Assembly (NCBI GenBank): GCA_029624765.1
Contig: JARSSO010000059.1
Span: 1 to 64,000 of the forward strand
Length of the DNA stretch: 64,000 nucleotides
Source: Candidatus Contendibacter sp.
Lineage (GTDB): Bacteria; Pseudomonadota; Gammaproteobacteria; Competibacterales; Competibacteraceae
Reading direction: 5' to 3'
Part shown: piece by piece, positions 8,800 to 16,403 of the stretch
Layout of the letters: each line of letters begins with the position of its first letter
How positions within the stretch are numbered: position 1 is the stretch's first letter
Position numbers and translations under genes: made by a program
Notes under the pieces: generated by a model
Told to the model about the DNA's origin: nothing
Seen by the model: only the letters and a program-made list of their open reading frames with translations
The model's database searches: none

Positions 8800-9909
8800 A
8801 TGAACGAGTGGGTGATCGAACTGCGGAATGTTTCCAAGGCCTACGCGGCCCATCCGGTGCTGCGCAACGTCAATTTGCAAGTCCGCGCGGGGGAGTTTCT
8901 GACCCTGCTGGGACCATCCGGGTGCGGCAAGACCACGATCCTGCGGCTGCTGGCGGGGTTCGAGCCGGCCGATGGCGGGGAAATCTTGATCGGTGGCCAG
9001 GACATGCGGACCCTGCCACCCGAACAGCGGCAGGTCAACACCGTCTTTCAGAGCTATGCACTGTTTCCCCATTTGACCGTGTTCGAGAACGTCGCGTTCG
9101 GTCCCCGGCTGAAACGGATTCGGGGCGAGGCGCTGCGCGATCAGGTCATGGAGGCGCTGCGGATGGTCAAGCTCGAAGACTTGGCCGGGCGCCGGCCAGG
9201 ACAATTGTCCGGCGGCCAGCAACAGCGGGTGGCGATGGCCCGGGCGGTGGTCAACCGGCCGCGGGTGTTGTTGCTGGACGAACCGCTGAGCGCCCTGGAT
9301 TACAAGCTCCGCAAGGCGATGCAACTCGAACTCAAGCAGTTGCAGCGCCGGCTGGGGATCACCTTCATCTTCGTGACCCACGACCAGGAAGAGGCGCTGT
9401 CCATGTCCGACCGCGTGGCGGTGATGAACGCCGGCCGGATCGAGCAATTCGGCACGCCCCGCCAGATTTACGAAGCGCCCGAAAATCTGTTCGTCGCCCG
9501 CTTCGTCGGCGAGATCAACAACCTGCCTGGCCGGGTGGTGGTCGCCGCCCCGCCCCGCTACGACATCCGCCTGCACGACCGGGTGGTCAATCTCAAATCG
9601 TCCCGTGTCTTTGGAATCGGCGACCGGGTCAACCTGCTGATCCGCCCGGAAGACGTGCGCATCTGGCGCGAATGGGAGGGTAGCGCCGAGGAACGCGCCG
9701 CCTTGTTCCCGGCGATGGTCGAGGAAGTGATCTATAAAGGCAGCACGGTGGACCTGGCCCTTCGCCTGGACAGCGGCGATGCGTTGTCCACCACCCAGTT
9801 TTTCAACGAGGACGACCAGGCTCTGATGAATCTGGATTTTCGCGAGGGCGAGCGGGTGTTCGTGGACTGGGTGCATGACTGGGAGACGATCCTGCCCCAT
9901 GAGGAATGA
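8800..9909 (+). CDS. potA: Spermidine/putrescine ABC transporter ATP-binding protein
   Basis: 369 residues with Walker A GPSGCGKTT (about 38-46), Q-loop FQSYALFPH, signature LSGGQQQR, Walker B LLLDEPLSALD and a C-terminal TOBE domain, matching PotA in order and length. It energises polyamine uptake together with the PotB and PotC permeases encoded next. The start at 8800 gives MNEWVIELRNVSKAY, aligned with other PotA proteins; the frame stays open upstream but overlaps the divergent signalling gene. potD, the periplasmic binding protein, is not found next to these genes. Confidence 0.9.
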   Translation: MNEWVIELRNVSKAYAAHPVLRNVNLQVRAGEFLTLLGPSGCGKTTILRLLAGFEPADGGEILIGGQDMRTLPPEQRQVNTVFQSYALFPHLTVFENVAFGPRLKRIRGEALRDQVMEALRMVKLEDLAGRRPGQLSGGQQQRVAMARAVVNRPRVLLLDEPLSALDYKLRKAMQLELKQLQRRLGITFIFVTHDQEEALSMSDRVAVMNAGRIEQFGTPRQIYEAPENLFVARFVGEINNLPGRVVVAAPPRYDIRLHDRVVNLKSSRVFGIGDRVNLLIRPEDVRIWREWEGSAEERAALFPAMVEEVIYKGSTVDLALRLDSGDALSTTQFFNEDDQALMNLDFREGERVFVDWVHDWETILPHEE

Positions 9910-9930
9910 GGCGAGAGGCGATCTTGCGCC

Positions 9931-10785
9931 ATGAAAGTCAAGGAGCCGTTCAAGTTCGCCGCCGTCGGCGTCATCGGATTTTGGCTGATCGCCTTTACCT
10001 TGTTGCCGAACCTGCTGGTGGTGGTCGCCAGTGTTCTCGAACGGGGCGGCGATGAGTTTGTCGCGCTTGTTTTTACCCCGGATAATTACCGGCGGCTGTT
10101 CGACCCGCTCTATCTGGGCGTGCTGCTGGATTCGCTATGGCTGGCGGCGGCGACCACGCTGCTGTGCCTGTTGCTGGGTTATCCGTTCGCCTACCTGCTG
10201 ACCCGAATGCCGGCGCGCTGGCGGCCCCTTTTATTGTTGCTGGTGATCGTTCCGTTCTGGACCAGTTCGCTGGTGCGAACCTACGCCATGGTCATCCTCC
10301 TCCAGACCAACGGCTGGCTGAATCAGCTCCTGCTGGACCTGGGATGGATCGCCGAGCCGCTGGAATTGCTCTACACCGAACCGGCGGTGATCGCGGGAAT
10401 GCTCTACGCCCTGCTGCCGTTCATGATCCTGCCGCTGTACGCCGTGCTGGAAAAGCTGGATCGCCGCTTGATCGAGGCGGCCCGTGACCTTGGCGCCGGC
10501 CGAGTCACCATCTTCCGGCGGATCATCCTGCCGCTGACCCTGCCGGGGATCGTCGCGGGTTGCCTGTTGACCTTCCTGCCGGGGCTGGGCATGTTCTACG
10601 TCGCCGATCTGCTGGGCGGGGCCAGGGCGATGCTGGTCGGCAATCTGATCCGCGACCAGTTCCTGTCCGCCCGCGACTGGCCGTTCGGCGCGGCGGCCAG
10701 CGTCCTGCTCACCGTGCTCATGGGACTCTTGCTATGGGCCTATTACCTCAGCGCCCGTCGCGCCAACCAGGGAGCATTGCCGTGA
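9931..10785 (+). CDS. potB: Spermidine/putrescine ABC transporter permease
   Basis: 284-residue inner-membrane permease with six hydrophobic helices. The cytoplasmic EAA loop is present as EAARDLGAGRVTIFRRIILP, the docking site for the ATPase. The preference for PotB rather than another MalF/MalG-type permease comes from its position between potA and potC and from the WTSSLVRTYAM segment. It starts 21 bases after potA, and its stop overlaps the potC GTG start. Confidence 0.9.
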   Translation: MKVKEPFKFAAVGVIGFWLIAFTLLPNLLVVVASVLERGGDEFVALVFTPDNYRRLFDPLYLGVLLDSLWLAAATTLLCLLLGYPFAYLLTRMPARWRPLLLLLVIVPFWTSSLVRTYAMVILLQTNGWLNQLLLDLGWIAEPLELLYTEPAVIAGMLYALLPFMILPLYAVLEKLDRRLIEAARDLGAGRVTIFRRIILPLTLPGIVAGCLLTFLPGLGMFYVADLLGGARAMLVGNLIRDQFLSARDWPFGAAASVLLTVLMGLLLWAYYLSARRANQGALP

Positions 10786-11558
10786 AGCCGCGCGGCGCCA
10801 TCCAGATCGCCTACCTGGTGCTGATCTACGGCTTTCTGTATCTGCCGATCCTGGTGCTGATCGTCTATTCCTTCAACGACGCCAAGTACTCGCTGGAATG
10901 GCGCGGCGTGACCTGGACGTGGTACCGGAACCTGCTCGACGATCCCGACCTGCTCCAGGCGGCGCTGAATTCGGTCCTGATCGCCGCGCTGTCGGCGACC
11001 GTGGCGACCGGGATCGGCGCGCTGGCGGCGGTGGCGCTGTACCGCTACGAATTTTTCGGCAAGCCGCTGCTTCAGGGGCTGATCTTCGTGCTGATGATGA
11101 CGCCGGACATCGTCATGGGCATCGCGCTGTTGATCCTGTTCGCCAGCCTGAGCCTGCCGCTGGGATTCTGGACCCTGTTGCTGGCGCACATCACGTTCAA
11201 CATCCCGTTCGTGGTGGTGACGGTGCTGAGCCGGATCAGTGGCTTCGACCGGCACTTGCTCGAAGCCGCCAAGGACCTGGGCGCGACCGAGTTTCAGACC
11301 GTGCGCCGCATCGTCCTGCCGCTGTTGATGCCAGCGGTGGCAGCCGGCTGGCTGTTGAGCTTCACGTTGTCCATGGACGATGTGATGGTCAGTTTCTTCG
11401 TCACCGGCCCGACCTTCGAAATCCTGCCGCTGAAGATCTATTCGATGGCGCGGCTGGGCGTGACCCCGGAAATCAACGCCCTGTGCGCGATGATGCTTGG
11501 GGCGACCTTGATCCTGATCCTGGTCGCTCAACTGCTGCTGCTGCGCGGGAGAAGCTGA
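10782..11558 (+). CDS. potC: Spermidine/putrescine ABC transporter permease
   Basis: 258 residues, second permease of the PotABC system. It has six membrane helices, the signature YSFNDAKYSLEWRG in the first periplasmic loop, and the EAA loop EAAKDLGATEFQTVRRI. The start is a GTG at 10782 that overlaps the potB stop (GTGA), indicating translational coupling. The next gene is mlaA, so the operon ends without a binding protein. Confidence 0.9.
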   Translation: MKPRGAIQIAYLVLIYGFLYLPILVLIVYSFNDAKYSLEWRGVTWTWYRNLLDDPDLLQAALNSVLIAALSATVATGIGALAAVALYRYEFFGKPLLQGLIFVLMMTPDIVMGIALLILFASLSLPLGFWTLLLAHITFNIPFVVVTVLSRISGFDRHLLEAAKDLGATEFQTVRRIVLPLLMPAVAAGWLLSFTLSMDDVMVSFFVTGPTFEILPLKIYSMARLGVTPEINALCAMMLGATLILILVAQLLLLRGRS

Positions 11559-11632
11559 TGGCCCGTTCAGCGCGGCGGTTGGGGTAAGATTGCATGGCGT
11601 ATTCGCGCTGCCACCCACATGAGATCACGCAC

Positions 11633-12370
11633 ATGTTTCGCCGCTGCCTTCCGACGATCGCCGCCCTCGCCTTGCTGGTCGGCTGCGCGTCGACCCAAGA
11701 ACTTTCGGACGACGATGCCGACCCGCTGGAAAGCTACAACCGCGCCATGTTTGCGTTCAACGACGCGGTGGACAAAGCCGTTTTCAAACCGGTCGCCAAG
11801 GTGTATCGGCGCGTGCTGCCCGAGCCGGTGACGACCAGCATCGGCAATTTTTTCAGCAACTTGAACGACGTGGTGGTTCTGGTCAACGACTTGCTGCAAT
11901 TCAAGCTGCATCAGGCCGCGATGGACAGCAGTCGCATCGTGTTCAATACCACCTTCGGCGTGGTGGGCCTGTTCGATGTCGCCAGCCGGATGGAGTTGCC
12001 CAAGCACAACGAGGACTTCGGCCAGACCCTGGGAGTTTGGGGGATTGGCGAGGGCTACTACCTGGTGCTGCCCCTGCTGGGACCGAGCACGGCGCGCGAC
12101 ACCGTGGGCCTGATCGGCAATTTCTTCACCAATCCCATTACCTGGGCGACGGATTCCGATGCGGTCGCCTGGGGGTTGTGGGGGCTGGATTTGGTGAACC
12201 GACGGTCCGGTTTGCTGCGAATCGAGCGGGCCCTGGCCGAGGATCAAATCGAACCCTACTCGTTCCAGCGCAGCGCCTACTTGCAACTGCGCCGCAATCT
12301 GGTCTACGACGGCAATCCGCCCAAGCCGGATTTCAAACTTGAAGTCGAACCGGACAATCCGGTGCAATGA
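11633..12370 (+). CDS. mlaA: Outer-membrane lipoprotein MlaA (VacJ)
   Basis: Outer-membrane part of the Mla phospholipid transport system that removes phospholipids from the outer leaflet. From the ATG at 11633 the product starts with a lipoprotein signal peptide (ALALLVGC lipobox), then DPLESYNRAMFAFND and the GLFDVASRMELPKHNEDFGQ core of the family. An upstream ATG (11594) would put the signal peptide internally and is rejected. 245 residues, slightly under the E. coli length. Its stop overlaps the next start, linking it to an envelope acyltransferase. Confidence 0.93.
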   Translation: MFRRCLPTIAALALLVGCASTQELSDDDADPLESYNRAMFAFNDAVDKAVFKPVAKVYRRVLPEPVTTSIGNFFSNLNDVVVLVNDLLQFKLHQAAMDSSRIVFNTTFGVVGLFDVASRMELPKHNEDFGQTLGVWGIGEGYYLVLPLLGPSTARDTVGLIGNFFTNPITWATDSDAVAWGLWGLDLVNRRSGLLRIERALAEDQIEPYSFQRSAYLQLRRNLVYDGNPPKPDFKLEVEPDNPVQ

Positions 12371-12597
12371 GCGAGTCCTGGGTCACTCTGGCCGTGTTCG
12401 ACACGGCGGCGGCGGCGGAGATCGTCCGTGGCCGCCTGCGGGTGGAAGGCATCGCCTGCCGGCTGGCGGATCGTTCGCTGTTGCCACTGGGGCTGGTCGC
12501 CGACGGCATCGAACTCCAGGTTCCCGCCGCGCAACGGGAATCGGCGCGGGCCGTGCTGGCGCGGGATTATTCCGGAGAACTTGAGTTCGGGCCATGA
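12367..12597 (+). CDS. DUF2007-family small protein
   Basis: 76 residues starting MSESWVTLAVFDTAAAAEIVRGRL, the characteristic beginning of DUF2007 proteins (a small alpha/beta fold annotated as a putative signal-transducing protein). It overlaps mlaA upstream and the acyltransferase downstream by four bases at each end (ATGA), so it is translated as part of this three-gene unit. Binding partner and function are unknown. Confidence 0.8.
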   Translation: MSESWVTLAVFDTAAAAEIVRGRLRVEGIACRLADRSLLPLGLVADGIELQVPAAQRESARAVLARDYSGELEFGP

Positions 12598-13475
12598 ACC
12601 GGCGGGCGTTGCTGACCGGCCTGCTGCGCCTGACCGCCCGGTTGTCGCTGCCGGTCGCGCACGCCAGCGGCGCGGCGCTGGGTTGGCTGTTAGGGCGGAT
12701 TCCCAACCCCATGCGGCGCGTCGCCGCCCGCAATCTGGCCCTGGCGTTTCCCGAAATGGCGGTCGCCGCCCGCGTTCGGCTGCTGCGGGACAATCTGGTG
12801 GAAACCGGCAAGCTGGTGCTGGAACTGGGGCCGCTGTGGCTGTGGCCCGGCGCGCGGGTGCTGGCGCTGGCGCAAGGCGCGGCGGCGGGCGAGGAGGCGC
12901 TGGCCGAGGCCGCGCGGCGCAAACGGGGGGCGATCCTGCTCACCCCGCACCTGGGAGCCTGGGAGATGGCGGGCCTGTACTATTCCAGCCGTTATCCGCT
13001 GACCATCCTCTACCGTCCCAGCCGGTTGGGACTGGACGAACTCAGCGTGCGGGGACGTGGCCGGCTCGGCGGCCAGGTGGTCGCCACCGACGCCCGCGGC
13101 GTGCGCGCCTTGTTGACCGCCCTGCGCCACGGCGAGATTCTCGGCATCCTCCCCGATCAGGACCCTGGTCTTGAAAGCAGCGTGTTCGCGCCGTTTTTCG
13201 GTATCGCCGCCAGCACCATGACCCTGGTGTCGCGGCTGGCGTTGAAAACCGGCGTCCCGGTGTTTCTGACCTGGGCCGAACGCCTACCGCGTGGCCGGGG
13301 TTACGTGCTGCATCTGTGGGCATTGCCGGAGGTGACCGCCGCCGCGACGCTGGAAACCTCGGTGGCGGCCCTGAATCGGGGCGTGGAAGCGGCGGTTCGG
13401 ACCCTGCCGGCCCAATACTTGTGGATTTACAAGCGGTTCAAGACCCGTCCGCCGGGCGAATCCAAACTGTATTGA
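12594..13475 (+). CDS. LpxL/HtrB-family lysophospholipid/lipid A acyltransferase
   Basis: 293 residues of the LPLAT family. The catalytic H-x4-E motif is HLGAWE (about 121-126), followed by the YRPSRL acceptor-site strand and LPDQDPGLESSVFAPFFG, all standard for lauroyl/myristoyl acyltransferases that complete lipid A. An N-terminal hydrophobic segment anchors it to the inner membrane. The acyl chain and the choice between LpxL and LpxM cannot be read from sequence. It is coupled to mlaA and the DUF2007 gene, consistent with outer-membrane lipid work. Confidence 0.88.
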   Translation: MNRRALLTGLLRLTARLSLPVAHASGAALGWLLGRIPNPMRRVAARNLALAFPEMAVAARVRLLRDNLVETGKLVLELGPLWLWPGARVLALAQGAAAGEEALAEAARRKRGAILLTPHLGAWEMAGLYYSSRYPLTILYRPSRLGLDELSVRGRGRLGGQVVATDARGVRALLTALRHGEILGILPDQDPGLESSVFAPFFGIAASTMTLVSRLALKTGVPVFLTWAERLPRGRGYVLHLWALPEVTAAATLETSVAALNRGVEAAVRTLPAQYLWIYKRFKTRPPGESKLY

Positions 13476-13707
13476 ATCACTACCGGGAGCAGAAGGGGGC
13501 TGGCTCATCGCGACGCAGTCGCCCACCAGCTGGGTGGTGGCTTGGCCTCGCCCGCAACGTCCTGATCCGGCCGCGCCACGCCACCAACCGGGTGGACGGC
13601 GTCCAGACCCTGATCCCGCGTTGCTATCCAGGCGCGACCCAATGATCCGCAGGATGTGGTCGTCGCCCTGGGCGAGGCCCTTGTCATGAATCCTTGCGCG
13701 GGAGCGG

Positions 13708-13920
13708 CTACGCGTCGGGTGGATTAGAGGTGGAGGGGCAAGTCTTGATACCCAGCAGGGTATAGGCCGGGCACCAGTTCATCAGCGCGGTGGCGATGGG
13801 GACGACGCCGATCCAACCCCACCAGCCGATAACTCCAAACAGCGCCAGCAGAATCAGCAGGGCGCCGACCGCCAGGCGGATGATTTTGTCGGTCGAACCA
13901 ACATTCGGGACGATGTTCAT
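13708..13920 (-). CDS. DUF2892 (YgaP transmembrane-like) protein
   Basis: 70 residues beginning MNIVPNVGSTDKIIRLAVGA, the consensus start of DUF2892 proteins, with two hydrophobic helices (about 14-30 and 32-45) and the closing CPAYTLLGIKTC segment with its two cysteines. Members are small inner-membrane proteins, sometimes fused to rhodanese. No partner gene is adjacent. The 232 bases between it and the upstream convergent acyltransferase contain nothing I can identify. Confidence 0.85.
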   Translation of the reverse strand: MNIVPNVGSTDKIIRLAVGALLILLALFGVIGWWGWIGVVPIATALMNWCPAYTLLGIKTCPSTSNPPDA

Positions 13921-13981
13921 TGCGGTTGGCCTCCGTTGGGTAGGGAGTGGGGCTATTATCCTCCCAGCTTGGCCCGCCGGG

Positions 13982-14827
13982 CTACCGAATTTTCAACCCC
14001 AATCGTTCCTCGGGTCGGGTCACGACCACCTTCTGATAAAGCCCGCCGAAAAAGGTCTCCTTTTCGATCTTCAGCGACCGCCCCTGGTCGGGCAGCCAGT
14101 CCGAAATTTCCTTGCGCCACAAGTCCATGGCAAACGGTTCCAGGGTTTTTAGGATGGCCGTCATCACGTAGCGGAACGGATTGAGCCAACTCGGGCGATG
14201 ATAATCCACGAAAACCACCTTGCCGCCCGGTTTGACCACTCGCAACGCCTGAGCGATGGTCAGCGCGCGTGCGTCTTCCGGCTGCTCGTGCAGCAGGAAA
14301 AACAGGACGACGCAATCATAGCTGGCGTCCGCGAAGCGCAGATCGGTCGAATCCTGATGATGCAACCCGACGCGCGACGAGCCCCCCAGCTTTTTCTTCA
14401 GATTTTCCAACTGGACCTGGGCGACGTCCACCACGTCCAGCCGCCCCGCCGGTTCCAGCCGCTCGACCAGTCGTTCGGTGAAATTTCCGTAGACGCACGC
14501 CACTTGAAGCACCGAGCCTGGAATGGAACGGCCGATCTCGTCCAGGGCCAGATCCCGCAGTTGGGCGAAATTGCCCCACAAAATCAGGTTGACCAGCCAT
14601 TGCCGCTCGAAGATGCGCACCGCGGCCGGGTGCAGATAGGCCCACCAGTAGGTTTGCTGAAGATAGGCGGGGAGAGGAACCGGTGTCGCGGCATCGCTTC
14701 CCTCTCGACCAGCCTCGATCTGGGCCGCGCCTTCGGCGGTGGCAAGCACGGACGGCAAATCCATGCCTTGATCCGACGATGGGGACTGAACCCGTGCGGC
14801 CGTGGGTCGGGCAGGTTGGGAACTCAT
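13982..14827 (-). CDS. rquA: Rhodoquinone biosynthesis protein RquA
   Basis: 281-residue methyltransferase-fold protein. RquA replaces a methoxy group of ubiquinone with an amino group to make rhodoquinone. The diagnostic block PAYLQQTYWWAYLHP (about 54-67) followed by FERQWLVNLILWGN is present. SAM motif I, normally D/ExGxGxG, reads QVACVYG (about 108-114), a hallmark that separates RquA from UbiE/Coq5. The first 45 residues are low complexity and poorly conserved, so the true start may be further in. It lies directly after frdABCD on the same strand, which points to rhodoquinol as the electron donor for fumarate reduction. Confidence 0.9.
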   Translation of the reverse strand: MSSQPARPTAARVQSPSSDQGMDLPSVLATAEGAAQIEAGREGSDAATPVPLPAYLQQTYWWAYLHPAAVRIFERQWLVNLILWGNFAQLRDLALDEIGRSIPGSVLQVACVYGNFTERLVERLEPAGRLDVVDVAQVQLENLKKKLGGSSRVGLHHQDSTDLRFADASYDCVVLFFLLHEQPEDARALTIAQALRVVKPGGKVVFVDYHRPSWLNPFRYVMTAILKTLEPFAMDLWRKEISDWLPDQGRSLKIEKETFFGGLYQKVVVTRPEERLGLKIR

Positions 14828-14858
14828 TGCGAAAGCTTCCTTGGAGCCTGGATGGAAA

Positions 14859-14888
14859 CACCCCCGCTCCCACCGGGGAGAGGGGGTG
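14859..14888. repeat. Palindromic repeat between frdD and rquA
   Basis: Thirteen-base arms CACCCCCGCTCCC (14859-14871) and GGGAGAGGGGGTG (14876-14888) pair with one mismatch around an ACCG loop. No T-tract follows on either strand. It looks like one of the short CCCTCTCCC-type dispersed palindromes common in Proteobacteria. Its position in the only sizeable gap of the frd-rquA unit means it could affect transcript processing or expression of rquA. Confidence 0.6.
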
Positions 14889-14929
14889 AAGGTAAGGAAT
14901 GAAACAGCCGGGGATCGGGGAGTTCTCCC

Positions 14930-15271
14930 TCAGATTCGCAGCAGGTAAACGAACGTCATGAGCGTGCCCAGACCCGCGATTCCATACACGACATAGGCGA
15001 CCACTGCGTCGGCGCGGACGCCGAAATCGTGAACGGTGACCCGCAGCCGGTGCGCGGCATGCCACAGCGACACCAGGATCACGCCGAAAATCACCAGCTT
15101 GCCCAGCCAGTTGTGGGCGAAGGCGCGCAGGTGTTCGTAAGTGAACAAATCCGGCGAGAATCCCATCGCGGCGAACAGCGTGAGCAGCACGAGGACCGGG
15201 GTCACGAACGCGGTGACCGTGCCGCCGGCGGCGAACAATCCCCAGAAAATCGGTTTGTTGGACTTGGCCAT
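14930..15271 (-). CDS. frdD: Fumarate reductase membrane subunit D
   Basis: 113 residues, three transmembrane helices. The N-terminus NKPIFWGLFAAGGTVTAF aligns with E. coli FrdD (EPVFWGLFGAGG), and the helix-2 segment LWHAAHRLRVTVHD matches its LWCGLHRMHHAMHD. With FrdC it forms the haem-free membrane anchor and quinone site of the type D quinol:fumarate reductase. The ATG lies 2 bases after the frdC stop. Confidence 0.93.
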   Translation of the reverse strand: MAKSNKPIFWGLFAAGGTVTAFVTPVLVLLTLFAAMGFSPDLFTYEHLRAFAHNWLGKLVIFGVILVSLWHAAHRLRVTVHDFGVRADAVVAYVVYGIAGLGTLMTFVYLLRI

Positions 15272-15273
15272 GA

Positions 15274-15660
15274 TTAGATTCCCCAGATCAGAATGATCAG
15301 CGAGACCACCGCCCAGGCTCCGTAGTGGGCGCCAACGATGACATTGCCCGGCACGAACTCTTCACCCCGCTGGATGGGCATGGCCTGCGGCGTCACATCG
15401 AACCACGACATGCTGTGGTAAATCGCCGCGACCAGGGCCGCCAGATTGAGCAGCACGCCCAGCGGGCTGCGCAACGCGTGCAAAAACGACTGAAAGGCTT
15501 CGGGTCCTTTGCCCAGACTGCCCAGCGCGCAGATGAGCAGAAAGGTAAAGGCGAAGATGAAAATGCAGGTCACCTCGCGGGCCATGTAGCGCTTGTAGCG
15601 CGGCTGGCTTAGAAACCAGGAGGTTTTGGAAACTTCACGGATATAAGGTTTGCGGCTCAT
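15274..15660 (-). CDS. frdC: Fumarate reductase membrane subunit C
   Basis: 128 residues, three transmembrane helices. KPYIRE near the N-terminus and YMAREVTC (the glutamate aligned with quinone-site Glu29 of E. coli FrdC) are conserved, as is the KGPEAFQSFLHALRSP loop. There are no paired haem-ligand histidines, so it is not an SdhC-type cytochrome b subunit. Start overlaps the frdB stop (ATGA). Confidence 0.93.
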   Translation of the reverse strand: MSRKPYIREVSKTSWFLSQPRYKRYMAREVTCIFIFAFTFLLICALGSLGKGPEAFQSFLHALRSPLGVLLNLAALVAAIYHSMSWFDVTPQAMPIQRGEEFVPGNVIVGAHYGAWAVVSLIILIWGI

Positions 15661-16403
15661 TTCTTCACCCATGGCATCAAGTGTTCTTTGTACCAGTCGA
15701 TGGTGCTCGCGACCTTGACCTGTTGCAGCGCGCCGGCGGGATCGACATGCTTGGGACAAACCTCGGAGCAGGCCCCCACGAACGAGCATTCCCACACGCC
15801 CTCGTCGGTGGCGATCACCTCCTGACGCTGATCCCGGCCGCCGTCGCGGGAATCCTGGTTGTAGCGATGGGCCATGGAAATGGCCGCTGGGCCGAGAAAC
15901 TCCGGCACCAGGCCGTATTGCGGACAGGCGGCGTAGCACAACATGCAGTTGATGCACAGCGTGTATTGCTTGTACTTCTTCAGTTCCGCCGGCGTCTGCC
16001 TGAACTCGCCGGCGCTGATCGGCTTGTCTTCCTTGGGAATCAGGTACGGCTTGACGCTGGCCAGTTTGGCGATGAAATCTTCGACCACCGTGACCAGGTC
16101 CCGCTCGATGGGGAAATTCGCCAGCGGCTCGACCCGGATGTGATCGCCGTACTCGTGGATGAACGCCTTGCAGCCGAGCTTGGGTTCGCCGTTGATCATG
16201 TAGCCGCAACTGCCGCAGACCGCCATGTGGCAGGACCAGCGATAGCTCAGGGTCGGGTCCAGGTTTTCCTTGACGTAGTTCAGGGCGTCCAGCACGACCC
16301 ACTCGTTCACGCAGGGCACGGTATAGGTCTGATACCGGGGCTGGCTATCGGTCTCCGGGTTGTAGCGGAGCACCTCCAATTGGATTTGGCGTTCTTCGCT
16401 CAT
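15657..16403 (-). CDS. frdB: Fumarate reductase iron-sulfur subunit
   Basis: 248 residues. The N-terminal ferredoxin domain carries the 2Fe-2S cysteines in SCHMAVCGSCGYMINGEP, and the C-terminal domain carries CINCMLCYAACPQ and SFVGACSEVCPKHVDP for the 4Fe-4S and 3Fe-4S centres. It passes electrons from quinol in FrdCD to the FAD of FrdA. The ATG overlaps the frdA stop by four bases. Confidence 0.95.
   Translation of the reverse strand: MSEERQIQLEVLRYNPETDSQPRYQTYTVPCVNEWVVLDALNYVKENLDPTLSYRWSCHMAVCGSCGYMINGEPKLGCKAFIHEYGDHIRVEPLANFPIERDLVTVVEDFIAKLASVKPYLIPKEDKPISAGEFRQTPAELKKYKQYTLCINCMLCYAACPQYGLVPEFLGPAAISMAHRYNQDSRDGGRDQRQEVIATDEGVWECSFVGACSEVCPKHVDPAGALQQVKVASTIDWYKEHLMPWVKK

Noticed and set aside
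13476..13707. Small ORFs on both strands between the acyltransferase and DUF2892 genes
   Set aside because: None has a ribosome-binding site or a conserved motif; the region is treated as non-coding.
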